From: a virus
Virus record (IMG/VR): IMGVR_UViG_3300025668_000792
Span: 1 to 40,656 of that record
DNA: 40,656 nt
Direction: 5' to 3' (one strand)
The translations under genes were made by a program, and so were the position numbers. Under the pieces are notes generated by a model. That model saw nothing but the letters and a program-made list of their open reading frames with translations. It had not been told where the DNA came from and searched no databases. The stretch's first letter is position 1. Every line of letters starts with the position of its first letter. Positions 31,501-38,828 of the stretch are shown here, in pieces.

Positions 31501-34500
31501 CGAGCTGATGGGTCATACGACTGTTATTGACGATAATCTCGCAGCTGTAAGTGTTTCGCAAGATGGCACTGGCGGATCTGTAATGGTTTATGAAGTTTCT
31601 ACGGGAACAAGAATTCGTAACATCCCAAATCCAAATCCTCAATCTGGTATTGGAGGTTTATTTGGTGAAGGGATGACACTTTCAAAAGGTCGCCTTGCGA
31701 TTTGGGCAAATTGGTACGATGGCAACAGCGATCCTCAAGGTAGAGTTTACATATATGATCCTATAACTGGTGAATTACTTCACACACTTGAAAATCCAGT
31801 GCAATCTTCTGCGAATGATAGGTTTGGTGAATGGATGCACATGGATGGAAACTACTTAGCAGTAGGTGTTCCAGAATATCTAGCACCTGCCGATAGAGGT
31901 AGAGTTTATATTTACAATGTTAACTCTGGAGCTCTTATACACACTTTAGAAAATCCTACAGGTATTGATGGCGATCATTTTGGAATGGGTATTAGTGTAT
32001 CTGGTAGTTTTGTTGCAGTTGGCGCTTATGCTTCTGATACTTCCGGCAGTAACGCTGGTTCAGCCTATATTTTTGATTTAGTCAGCGGTGATTTAGTTGA
32101 AACTATTGAAAATCCAAACGCGTTTAACACGTCTAGTAGTGATCTATTTGGTAGCCGGGTTTCTTTATCTGGAAATAGATTAATAGTAAATGCTAATGGA
32201 GAAGATACTGATAGTTCAACCGGGCGCAATTCGGGTAAAGTTTATTCATTTTATTTGGCAGGTGTACCTCCTTATGTGCCTAGCGGAGAACAAACTAAAC
32301 AATTAACTGCAGCAGCAACTACAAGAGGTTATTCAAGATTTGATTTAGAGCACGCTGTGGCAAATCCAAACCCGCTGGGCGATTCAACTGTCCCGGGATT
32401 TAACAATTTTGGTAAGGTCGTAGATATATCAGGTGATTATTTTGTAGCTGGCGCCATGTCCGAAAGTCGAGCATATATTGGTAGTGCTAAAACAGGTAAA
32501 ATTTTACACATTTTAAATAATCCAAATATTAATGATACCTCGCTTTCTGCGACTGGTGATCAATTTGGAAGTAGCGTAGCAATTTCTGGCAACTATTGTG
32601 CAATATCGGCAATGGCGGAAGATCCAAACGTAAATAACGTTGCTAGTGACGCTGGGGCAATTTATATTTTCAACGTTATTACTGGAGCATTAGTCCATAC
32701 TTTAGTTCCGAGAGTAATTTTTGAAGCAGGTAATAATACTGATTTAAGTTTAGGTGGTGAAGGACATGGTCTTGCAATGGACGGAAGATATTTAGTCGCA
32801 GGTTCATATAATATCACTAGCGGAACTAATGGAAGAGTTTTTGTATATGACGTATTTACTGGAACCCTGCTTTATACTGTTGAAGATCCTAAGGTGAATG
32901 GCTTTGGCTTAACGCAAAATCACTTTGGATATAGTGTCGACATTCAAGGTAATCATTTTATTGTTGGTGCATATACAGATGATCTTGGAACTGGGTATTC
33001 AGAAGGTGTAGCTCATGTTTATGACTTGGATAGTGGTAGGTTATTGCATACATATTCTCATCCATCAAGTACATCAACAGGCGAATTCGGCGTAGAGGTA
33101 GCAATTTCTGGCGACTACGCAGTTGTTAGTAACCCAACATCAACCGTATTCCAAGATAGCACCATTATTGCTAAAGGTCTACTTCGTGTTTATAGCATAA
33201 AAACTGGAAAATTGCTGCGTGAGATTGGTAACCCTCTTGTGTTTAATCCTCGAGGTGGTTATGCAAATCCTACTTTTACATCTTCAACATACGGCGGGGC
33301 ACCAGTGTTTGATGGCGAAACAGGAAATAGTAGTAAATACGACAACCCTTCTGAAATCAATTTTGGTTATAATCTAAAAATGGATGGTGACTATTTAATT
33401 GTCGGTGCCGATGAAGAAGATTCGGGCCGTGATCTCGGAGGTGGCGCAGCATACGTTTATGATGTAAGAAGTGGAGACCTTGTTTATAAACTTAAAAATC
33501 CAAGTTTTGCACTTAGCTCAGACGACACCGACAGCGAAGTCGATAAGTTCGGCGAAACATGCGCAATAAGCGGAAATCGTATTATAATTGGTGCAACTGG
33601 TGCTGTAGTTGGTGATGAAAGTGGTGCCGGTGCAGTTTACATATTTAAGCATGGAGGTATGCCAAATTATTCATATAATGCTCAGGAAACCGCTTCTTTT
33701 ACTGCAGGCTCATCTACTAATGGCCACGTTGTTATGGGAAATCAAGTTATTCGTAAAGAAAGCTTTGCTGGCGTTACGACTGAATTATCTAAGAAATATG
33801 GGCCTATGTATCTCGCGAATGTTCAGCTTCAAATTACCGTTAATACTATAAGACCAGATTTTGACGGCCTGTTGCAAACTATAAATCCTAACTCAGGTAA
33901 CCCTGGATATGGTATGACGCCGTTTTTTGCAAAAGCTTTGTCGTTCAGTCCAAGAACTAATAGACGCTATCTTCACGCTAAAGCCAATTGGCCGTCAGGC
34001 GATACTAGCAGTGAAATGAATAACACAGATACAGATAGAGGTATTCAAGATATTAAAATAGGATATGATGGAGTCAATGGAACAGAAAATACCGTAGTAG
34101 TTCATTGTAAAAATCACGGTTTTACGAGTGCCGAGATTGTTATAATATCAAACCCTGGATCAGTAAGCAATTTAAAAGGTATCTCGTATTATGCCGGATT
34201 GATAGACGATGATACTTTTATACTATATACAGACTCTGGCTTAACTACACAATTAAATGGTCAATTTTTGCCTCTTTTTTCTTCCTATTCAGGATCTGAA
34301 TATTGTAGAGGTAACAGTACTAATGCTTGGGCTTCAGCCTCTGGTGCGATTGATTGGCTTGATTTTCAAAATGATTTTAATGATGGTAATTATGACAAAG
34401 ACGATAGGGTTTACGCAGATAATGATGGAACATATGATGCGTTTTATGAACTTCAAGCAGAAGTACAAAAGGATTTTCATTTATACGCTGATCATATAAT

Positions 34501-34771
34501 AGATAGTTTACAGTCTGGCAGCACAACTTATTCTGATCGTTCTTTGTTTGAAAATAATCCAGGATTAGGTGATTATACTGGTGCAGGCGATATTACTGTT
34601 GGTAATGGAAATGATGAACAAAATATAACTATAAAAAGTCCTGTAATATTTCCGCCTTTTACTACAGCGGAAAGAGATGCAATACGCAATAAACAAAATG
34701 GCATGGTAGTTTTTAATACTTCAACTGTCAAATTACAATTATATAATGCAGGAGCTTGGACTGATTTATAA
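28544..34771 (+). CDS. Giant fiber/adhesin with three seven-bladed FG-GAP-like propellers
   Basis: 2075 residues. Residues 1-380 are fiber-like beta repeats (GTLALTSDI, GTVITTN, GTVALTSDI). About 385-1711 hold 21 repeats of the pattern DxFGxxVxISGxYxIVGAxxED...GxAYIFDxxTGxLxHTLxNPN, an FG-GAP/integrin-like beta-propeller blade. They fall into three sets of seven, each ending in a Pro/Tyr-rich linker (VNPYTYTPYE, VPPYVPSGEQ, MPNYSYNAQE). The C-terminus has a helix-poor globular part, a probable coiled section (FYELQAEVQKDFHLYADHII) and the fiber-tip ending TTAERDAIRNKQNG...W. Likely a host-surface adhesin at the fiber tip. RBS AGGA before ATG 28544. Confidence 0.82.
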   Translation: MAMKRKIDGNVEITGTLNDHTIPAGTGTLALTSDITTTGIELDVTNSGDQLIIQSNDTGYPELLLTQPELVNSNANGPKITLEKISYDSINSTRNGDELGRIDFKGHRNGNVDQVYGSIIGISAVDNNPGPGGWIEFEVSDMNENSNEKMVTIFGGTSSNQFAQGLRIDRGNLWLAPYSTYTGSIILEGSTHDLTIRPTGTETSGANLLIPREGGTVITTNSINDYTSDLASPVTIQLDADAVSGATLNLYHNSATPADEDILGRINFNGENSASGEETFAYIQAHSSDVTNTNEDGYIKIGGQKDGTFKVWTNTGSFTNGSGLEIVTGNLYLNDITDGNIIFEGSTDNGFETTLTVEDPTAARTITLPDKTGTVALTSDIGGLVNVLSSINVENPTPKASDVFGNSVDISGDYMIVGAYLADGSGNDNAGKAYIFDVHTGHLIHTLDNPNAFNTSTSDNFGRAVGISGNYAVVGAPGEDSSGSLGAGVGYIFNVTTGALIHTVQNPNAYSTPAADNFGNYIGVHGKYSIFGCPNEDDAGGSGSGKAYVINNATGGLVYTFDNPNAFGTSLNDNFGSSVDISDNYAIVGAQYEDFASADNSGHVYVFDLSTGSLVHSKANPNAYGTVTSDYFGYDVAIDGNYFVVGAEGESDVSGTGSGKAYVFDTQSGALLHTLDNPTPFPGDAFGRQVDISGNYTIVSAYGDNTTNNSGGAAYIFNLSTGTLAATLLNPNVDPTTNADGFGNALAMSGDNIVVGCEQEDSSGATNSGYAFLYNISVNPYTYTPYEISTFATGSGGSTYTNSDVDSHLNAGSAGTNEVLSWDGADYDWVAQSTGGGAPSVTATLLRTIDNPSAGGSTDDFDEFGTTIAINGNIIAVSAYGEEDPETGETQAGVVYLYDATTHELLHIVLNPTWSGITTGTRNLDNDDTRFGGLGENAMDISGNYMIAGAKSADAPINASGVAYIFDITSGKLLHVLTNNTGAASNELMGHTTVIDDNLAAVSVSQDGTGGSVMVYEVSTGTRIRNIPNPNPQSGIGGLFGEGMTLSKGRLAIWANWYDGNSDPQGRVYIYDPITGELLHTLENPVQSSANDRFGEWMHMDGNYLAVGVPEYLAPADRGRVYIYNVNSGALIHTLENPTGIDGDHFGMGISVSGSFVAVGAYASDTSGSNAGSAYIFDLVSGDLVETIENPNAFNTSSSDLFGSRVSLSGNRLIVNANGEDTDSSTGRNSGKVYSFYLAGVPPYVPSGEQTKQLTAAATTRGYSRFDLEHAVANPNPLGDSTVPGFNNFGKVVDISGDYFVAGAMSESRAYIGSAKTGKILHILNNPNINDTSLSATGDQFGSSVAISGNYCAISAMAEDPNVNNVASDAGAIYIFNVITGALVHTLVPRVIFEAGNNTDLSLGGEGHGLAMDGRYLVAGSYNITSGTNGRVFVYDVFTGTLLYTVEDPKVNGFGLTQNHFGYSVDIQGNHFIVGAYTDDLGTGYSEGVAHVYDLDSGRLLHTYSHPSSTSTGEFGVEVAISGDYAVVSNPTSTVFQDSTIIAKGLLRVYSIKTGKLLREIGNPLVFNPRGGYANPTFTSSTYGGAPVFDGETGNSSKYDNPSEINFGYNLKMDGDYLIVGADEEDSGRDLGGGAAYVYDVRSGDLVYKLKNPSFALSSDDTDSEVDKFGETCAISGNRIIIGATGAVVGDESGAGAVYIFKHGGMPNYSYNAQETASFTAGSSTNGHVVMGNQVIRKESFAGVTTELSKKYGPMYLANVQLQITVNTIRPDFDGLLQTINPNSGNPGYGMTPFFAKALSFSPRTNRRYLHAKANWPSGDTSSEMNNTDTDRGIQDIKIGYDGVNGTENTVVVHCKNHGFTSAEIVIISNPGSVSNLKGISYYAGLIDDDTFILYTDSGLTTQLNGQFLPLFSSYSGSEYCRGNSTNAWASASGAIDWLDFQNDFNDGNYDKDDRVYADNDGTYDAFYELQAEVQKDFHLYADHIIDSLQSGSTTYSDRSLFENNPGLGDYTGAGDITVGNGNDEQNITIKSPVIFPPFTTAERDAIRNKQNGMVVFNTSTVKLQLYNAGAWTDL
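29698..30906 (+). repeat. Propeller 1 (seven FG-GAP-like blades)
   Basis: Seven blades by hand count, beginning at DVFGNSVDISGDYMIVGA and ending at DGFGNALAMSGDNIVVGC. Each blade is ~52-60 residues. Repeat wording is closest to the consensus here, and the NPNAFNTS unit recurs in propeller 2. Confidence 0.7.
31061..32280 (+). repeat. Propeller 2 (seven FG-GAP-like blades)
   Basis: Seven blades, from DEFGTTIAINGNIIAVSA to DLFGSRVSLSGNRLIVNA. Spacing of blades and the closing linker mirror propeller 1. One blade (ELMGHTTVIDDNLAAVSV) has lost the FG pair. Confidence 0.65.
32330..33676 (+). repeat. Propeller 3 (seven FG-GAP-like blades)
   Basis: Seven blades, from NNFGKVVDISGDYFVAGA to DKFGETCAISGNRIIIGA. 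It has two longer inserted loops and the blade with GEGHGLAMDGRYLVAGS lacks the FG pair. The most diverged of the three. Confidence 0.62.
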
Positions 34772-34774
34772 TAG

Positions 34775-34803
34775 TTGACATTCAACTAAATGTGTGTTAC
34801 TAT
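34775..34803 (+). promoter_or_regulatory. Early promoter of the exonuclease operon
   Basis: AGTTGACATT with TTGACA 34775-34780, 17-nt spacer, TACTAT 34798-34803. GAATCA is at 34810-34815. It restarts transcription directly after the giant fiber gene, with no visible terminator between. Confidence 0.8.
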
Positions 34804-34828
34804 AAGATAGAATCAAAAGGACTATATA

Positions 34829-35497
34829 ATGTTTAATCATGTAGAGCATGGCGTCGTGCTTCCAAAATTAACGCGTAATACAACAGAATCTGGCCGTAAG
34901 TATTTTACTCCCGAAGGTAATGCTTATCCATCAATTACAACTGTTCTTGGTGTGCTTAGCAAAGAAGGTATTATTGCTTGGCGAAAACGAGTTGGAGAAG
35001 AGGAAGCTAACAAGATTTCTCGTCAAGCTGCAACCCGTGGAACAGCAGTGCACAAACTTGCTGAAGATTATTTAGATAATGTTGAAGGCTGGAATAAAAA
35101 TGCAATGCCAGCTAATATTGCGTCGTTTAATGATCTTAAAACAATTTTAGATGAACGCTTAGATAATGTTTGGTTTCAAGAAGAATTCCTATATAGCGAT
35201 AGACTAAAGACTGCTGGCCAAGTTGACTGTATTGCAGAGTTTGATGGTCAGCTTTCTATTGTTGATTTTAAAACAAGCCGGAAACCAAAGAAAGCTGAAT
35301 GGATTACAAGCTACTTTATTCAAGCATCTTTTTATGCTGCAGCGTTTCTTGAGCGTACAGGAATTCCTATTAAGCAAGGAGTTATTCTTATTACTGTTGA
35401 TGGCTCAGAGCCTCAAGTTTTTAAAGTTAATACGTATGATTATCTCGAACACTTCCTGTCAGTTCGTAATAAATATGCGGAATTGAACGAAAAGTGA
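34829..35497 (+). CDS. PD-(D/E)XK exonuclease (RecB/MGME1-like)
   Basis: 222 residues. The nuclease core is recognised by ATRGTAVHKLAEDYL (conserved His), EEFLYSDRLKTAGQVDCIAE and LSIVDFKTSRKPKK, which contains the D-x(n)-(D)FK active site, then the helix FIQASFYAAAFLERTGI. This resembles the single-strand or RecB-type exonucleases found in marine T4-like phages. It may degrade host DNA or process recombination ends. RBS AAAAGGA. Strong family match, exact polarity unknown. Confidence 0.87.
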   Translation: MFNHVEHGVVLPKLTRNTTESGRKYFTPEGNAYPSITTVLGVLSKEGIIAWRKRVGEEEANKISRQAATRGTAVHKLAEDYLDNVEGWNKNAMPANIASFNDLKTILDERLDNVWFQEEFLYSDRLKTAGQVDCIAEFDGQLSIVDFKTSRKPKKAEWITSYFIQASFYAAAFLERTGIPIKQGVILITVDGSEPQVFKVNTYDYLEHFLSVRNKYAELNEK

Positions 35498-35508
35498 AAG
35501 GTACGTGA

Positions 35509-35724
35509 ATGTATATTCTTGAATTAAAAGTTGACTTAAAAGAAACAGAAATAGAAAATTTAGATGAGCTTGTAGAAAACTTAGATTGTGAAATGGAGCT
35601 AGTCGATGAAGACGACGAGGTTTATCAATTTTCATCAGTTAGCTTTGCTGGATTACAAGAACTTGGCGAGCAAATTATACAAGACGACCCTACTACTCTA
35701 ATAGAATGGGTGACTGATTTGTAA
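35509..35724 (+). CDS. Small acidic hypothetical protein
   Basis: 71 residues, about a third Asp or Glu (ENLDELVENLDCEMELVDED). MYILELKVDLKETEIENLDE at the N-terminus could form a beta-alpha unit; the C-terminus is LQELGEQIIQDDPTTLIEW. Co-transcribed with the exonuclease, 11 nt downstream. Such small acidic early proteins often inhibit or mimic DNA-binding targets, but this is only a possibility. Confidence 0.65.
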   Translation: MYILELKVDLKETEIENLDELVENLDCEMELVDEDDEVYQFSSVSFAGLQELGEQIIQDDPTTLIEWVTDL

Positions 35725-35741
35725 TTAAATCAAATTAACGG

Positions 35742-35770
35742 TTGACATTGCTACTCAAATAGTTTATATT
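35742..35770 (+). promoter_or_regulatory. Early promoter of the 35802 operon
   Basis: AACGGTTGACATTG with TTGACA 35742-35747, 17-nt spacer, TATATT 35765-35770. TGATTC (35770-35775) starts on the last -10 base, and GAATCA is at 35794-35799. Confidence 0.88.
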
Positions 35771-35800
35771 GATTCTATAAGGTAAACCAAAAGGAATCAA
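35769..35800. promoter_or_regulatory. Operator-like dyad after the -10 box
   Basis: TTGATTC (35769-35775) and GAATCAA (35794-35800) are perfect inverted repeats with an 18-nt gap, the same gap as the dyad at 16149. The gap sequence TATAAGGTAAA-C-AAAAG is nearly identical too. The left arm precedes the expected transcript start. Confidence 0.5.
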
Positions 35801-35801
35801 A

Positions 35802-36101
35802 ATGACAAAGTTCAACAAAACAGACTTCAACTACCACGGTGGATATCTTATGTACACCGGCGATTACGAAGGTCGTCCAGTATACGAAGACAGTGAACGG
35901 GTTCACCCTTCAAATGTTGGTCGTGGCATTGATCTTTTTATTGCTCGGTTCAAGTACCGCGGAAGCCCTATCAAAATGGGAGCTTTCAAAAAGTTCCTTA
36001 TTAACAACTTCACAGTTGAAGAGTATGCTGCAGCTCGTAAGGTTGAAGGAATTGAAGGTTCACCACTCAACATCTTACAATCAAAAGGATTTGCCGTATG
36101 A
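35802..36101 (+). CDS. Hypothetical protein (early)
   Basis: 99 residues, first gene after its promoter: MTKFNKTDFNYHGGYLMYTG, DYEGRPVYEDSERVHPSN, then a helix with KFLINNFTVEEYAAARKVEG. Basic and aromatic-rich. No family recognised. Its stop overlaps the next ATG (ATGA). Confidence 0.72.
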   Translation: MTKFNKTDFNYHGGYLMYTGDYEGRPVYEDSERVHPSNVGRGIDLFIARFKYRGSPIKMGAFKKFLINNFTVEEYAAARKVEGIEGSPLNILQSKGFAV

Positions 36102-36667
36102 ATATATTTGTATTATCTGAAGAGCCGCGAGAAGCGGCTCAGATGGTTTGCGACAAACACTGTAGTAAAATGATTATTGAAGCAGCTCAAATGCTGTCTA
36201 CCGCGCATCGTATGCTCGATGGGTGGACTGAAAAACGTCCATCTAAATCTGGTAAACGTATGATTAATTATTGGGTTCATCCTAATAATAACCTTGAAGA
36301 AACGCTTTATAAAGCGGTACACCATGGCCATCCTTGTACAGTATGGACTATGAAATCAAGAGATAATTATCTATGGCATTACGAGCACTTTCTAGGGCTT
36401 TCTGATGAATTCCAGTTACGGTATAATAAGACTCATATGACAACGGATAAGCTTAAAGAAGTACTATCAGCGACTCCTGCTTCAATTCCAGATACTGGTT
36501 TAACTGAGTTTCCTCAAGCTATGAATCATTTTCCAAACTGTAAAGTACCTGGCGATCCAATACAAGCTTATCGTAATTATTATCATGCTGCTAAAGACTT
36601 TGCTAAGTGGCAAAAAGGCAGAACTGCTCCACATTGGTGGAAAGGATTTCAAGGTTACGCTGCATGA
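36098..36667 (+). CDS. Conserved T4-like hypothetical protein
   Basis: 189 residues. MNIFVLSEEPREAAQMVCDK, HCSKMIIEAAQMLSTAHRML, AVHHGHPCTVWTMKSRDNYL and CKVPGDPIQAYRNYYHAAKD define a protein I recall from many T4-like marine and other phages, with conserved Cys/His positions and an aromatic end (WQKGRTAPHWW). Function unknown; the pattern of conserved His, Cys and Trp suggests an enzyme. Starts in an ATGA overlap and ends in an ATGA overlap. Confidence 0.78.
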   Translation: MNIFVLSEEPREAAQMVCDKHCSKMIIEAAQMLSTAHRMLDGWTEKRPSKSGKRMINYWVHPNNNLEETLYKAVHHGHPCTVWTMKSRDNYLWHYEHFLGLSDEFQLRYNKTHMTTDKLKEVLSATPASIPDTGLTEFPQAMNHFPNCKVPGDPIQAYRNYYHAAKDFAKWQKGRTAPHWWKGFQGYAA

Positions 36668-36990
36668 GATATATCATATTAGATTATGATTATGGAATTT
36701 TTCTGGGAACACACACTAACAAGGGGTTTGTAGATAACCCTAGAGGTGCTGTTGCTTTATGGTCAAGCGAAAATTATTTTAGTTTAACTAGAGCTTTTTC
36801 TTTTGGTACTAAAACAGAAGCTCATTTGTTTATAGAAAGTTTTTTGCATGATTTTCCCGGTGCATTTGTTACTGGTGTACACACTGATGAACAATACATT
36901 GATGTAGTAGACTTAATCAAAGCAGGTTTACATAATTTTACCTTTGACATGATAGATGGAATACATATGCCAAATGAAACAATTCACTAA
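36664..36990 (+). CDS. Hypothetical protein
   Basis: 108 residues from ATG 36664, in an ATGA overlap with the previous stop; the in-frame upstream ATG (36607) lies inside that gene. MRYIILDYDYGIFLGTHTNK, then LTRAFSFGTKTEAHLFIESF and a C-terminal GIHMPNETIH. Beta-rich start, then helices. No known motif. Confidence 0.68.
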   Translation: MRYIILDYDYGIFLGTHTNKGFVDNPRGAVALWSSENYFSLTRAFSFGTKTEAHLFIESFLHDFPGAFVTGVHTDEQYIDVVDLIKAGLHNFTFDMIDGIHMPNETIH

Positions 36991-37018
36991 TTAATTTGTT
37001 TTAATTTCAAATTAACGG

Positions 37019-37047
37019 TTGACATTTGCTTTAAAATGGTTTATATT
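37019..37047 (+). promoter_or_regulatory. Early promoter of the 37079 gene
   Basis: AACGGTTGACATTT with TTGACA 37019-37024, 17-nt spacer, TATATT 37042-37047. TGATTC (37047-37052) follows directly, as in the 16125, 17065 and 35742 promoters, but the right arm GAATCA is absent here. Confidence 0.88.
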
Positions 37048-37078
37048 GATTCTATAAGGTAAATAAGGAAACTATATC

Positions 37079-37372
37079 ATGACTAATCAAGCTGTAGCAT
37101 ATTGGATCGAAACTCCTCTTACAAAAGTAAACGAGCTGATTGCTCAATACCACTCATTTGCTAAAGAAAATGATGATCTTGCTGAAATGTATGATGAAGA
37201 TGCAAATGACTTTATGCAAGCACTTTCTTACTTCCGTCAATCAGATACCGAAACACTTGCACAACATGTTCAATTCATGGATACTTCACCTCGCGAAGAA
37301 TTAGTTCAAGCATTTTACTCTGACTGTGGCAATGATTTTGTTGAGTCAGTTCTTGGCTATACAGTGAAATAA
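37079..37372 (+). CDS. Hypothetical acidic helical protein
   Basis: 97 residues: MTNQAVAYWIETPLTKVNEL, a long acidic helical body (FAKENDDLAEMYDEDANDFM), and SDCGNDFVESVLGYTVK. No family recognised. Single-gene transcription unit between two strong promoters, typical of host-takeover accessory genes. Confidence 0.7.
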   Translation: MTNQAVAYWIETPLTKVNELIAQYHSFAKENDDLAEMYDEDANDFMQALSYFRQSDTETLAQHVQFMDTSPREELVQAFYSDCGNDFVESVLGYTVK

Positions 37373-37375
37373 CGG

Positions 37376-37404
37376 TTGACATTCCAATAGAATCAGTATA
37401 TATT
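37376..37404 (+). promoter_or_regulatory. Early promoter of the DUF932 operon
   Basis: AACGGTTGACATT with TTGACA 37376-37381, 17-nt spacer, TATATT 37399-37404. GAATCA lies in the spacer (37390-37395), at the same offset as in the 12022 promoter. Confidence 0.88.
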
Positions 37405-37439
37405 AGTTATATCAAATCAAATCAAATAGGAAATATATC

Positions 37440-38393
37440 ATGGCACATGAATTAGAAATTGTAAACGGTCAAGCTCAAATGGCATACCGCGCTTCACAAG
37501 GCAAACCTTGGCATGGTCTCGGTGTACCAGTTGGAGATGATATGACTCCCCAACAAATGATGGAAGTTGCAGGCCTTGATTGGCAAGTAGAAAAAGTTGA
37601 TAACTTTATTCGCTATAAAGGTGACAACATAGCTACAGGCCAACAGTCGTTAGTACGTTCAACTGACGGTAAAATCCTTACTAATGTTGGTAAAGATTGG
37701 AACCCTGTTCAAAACAAAGAAGCTTTTGATTTTTTTACTGACTTTGTAAGTGCTGGCGATATGGTTATGGATACGGCAGGATCGCTCAGAGATGGTCAAA
37801 TTGTATGGGCTTTAGCCGATGTAAAAGACGGTTTCTCACTTTTTAATGGTGACGAAGTTCGTGGTTACATGCTTTTCTCAAATCCACATCAATATGGTAA
37901 AGCAATAGATGTTAAGTTCGTAATGGAACGTGTCGTATGCAACAACACTTTGGCTGTGGCTCTCAACGAAAAGCACCAACCATCTGTACGTGTAAGCCAC
38001 CGTTCAGTATTCGATCCAGAAACTGTAAAACAAGCACTAGGCTTAGCACACAATAAAGTTGAAATCTTTAAAGAAGCTGCTGAGTTTCTTGGTTCAAAGC
38101 GTTACACCGATGAAAAACTTACTGAGTTCTTTGGTGTTGTTTTTGGAAAATCAACTAAAGAAAAAGAGCAACTAGCTCGCACTGCTAAACAAGCAATGGA
38201 TATTGTAGAAACACAACCAGGTAATGAATTTGCACCTGGTACTTGGTGGAATGCTTACAACGCTGTTACTTATATGACTAACCACGAGTTAGGTCGTTCT
38301 AAAGATAGCCGCATGTCTTCTGCTTGGTTTGGCGGAAACGCAACACGTAACGTCAAAGCACTTGACTTAGCATTGGAGATGGCTAATGGTTAA
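37440..38393 (+). CDS. DUF932 phage/plasmid-like protein
   Basis: 317 residues. The family pattern is clear: ASQGKPWHGLGVPVGDDMTP, DWQVEKV, SLVRSTDGKILTNVGKDWNP, VQNKEAFDFFTDFV, GRI-like RDGQIVWALADV, VVCNNTLAVAL and the C-terminal GTWWNAYNAVTYMTNHELGR. DUF932 proteins occur on phages and plasmids; their role is unknown. Strong RBS and own promoter suggest high early expression. Its end overlaps the short membrane peptide gene. Confidence 0.88.
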   Translation: MAHELEIVNGQAQMAYRASQGKPWHGLGVPVGDDMTPQQMMEVAGLDWQVEKVDNFIRYKGDNIATGQQSLVRSTDGKILTNVGKDWNPVQNKEAFDFFTDFVSAGDMVMDTAGSLRDGQIVWALADVKDGFSLFNGDEVRGYMLFSNPHQYGKAIDVKFVMERVVCNNTLAVALNEKHQPSVRVSHRSVFDPETVKQALGLAHNKVEIFKEAAEFLGSKRYTDEKLTEFFGVVFGKSTKEKEQLARTAKQAMDIVETQPGNEFAPGTWWNAYNAVTYMTNHELGRSKDSRMSSAWFGGNATRNVKALDLALEMANG

Positions 38394-38469
38394 AATTAAA
38401 GAAGTAATTTTCTGGGGAGTATGGCTTGGCCTGCTCCTCATTCTAGTCGATCCATTAGGGATTATTTAA
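38386..38469 (+). CDS. 27-residue membrane peptide
   Basis: MVKIKEVIFWGVWLGLLLIL then VDPLGII: three Lys or basic residues followed by one transmembrane helix. ATG 38386 overlaps the DUF932 end by 8 nt and the stop overlaps the next ATG by one base (TAATG). GGAGATGG upstream can serve as RBS. Too short for most gene callers; the tight coupling on both sides argues that it is real. Confidence 0.55.
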   Translation: MVKIKEVIFWGVWLGLLLILVDPLGII

Positions 38470-38828
38470 TGATAAATCAGTATTTACTTGTTTCTTGTTT
38501 ACACCTTGGAAGTGTAATTGGTTTTCAATATACTACAAATTCATATTTTTTGTTAATCAGCATGGCACTGTTAGCCTTTAATTCTTTAACATTTTTAAAT
38601 GCAGTATCAATGATTTTAAGTCCAGGTGATATTGAAATCCAGTTTGATGATGATCCTACTCGTCTTAAATTAGTGCAACAAGCTACAGCGTGGATGGCGA
38701 TGTACTTTATATATAATGAGGGTTACGAAATGTTTGTAGGGGCAGCGCTAACTGTTTCTTTAATCACAACATTTGCTGTAATCAGAACATGGTTATATTT
38801 TTATCAAGAAGGAGATGAAGAAGAATGA
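38469..38828 (+). CDS. Multi-span membrane protein
   Basis: 119 residues from ATG 38469. Transmembrane segments lie near residues 4-22 (QYLLVSCLHLGSVIGFQ), 25-48 (YFLLISMALLAFNSLTFL), 70-85 and 88-110 (MFVGAALTVSLITTFAV). The acidic C-terminus (YQEGDEEE) overlaps the next gene (ATGA). A frame extension to 38421 exists but falls inside the peptide gene and lacks RBS. Function unknown; an inner-membrane modifier is possible. Confidence 0.65.
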   Translation: MINQYLLVSCLHLGSVIGFQYTTNSYFLLISMALLAFNSLTFLNAVSMILSPGDIEIQFDDDPTRLKLVQQATAWMAMYFIYNEGYEMFVGAALTVSLITTFAVIRTWLYFYQEGDEEE

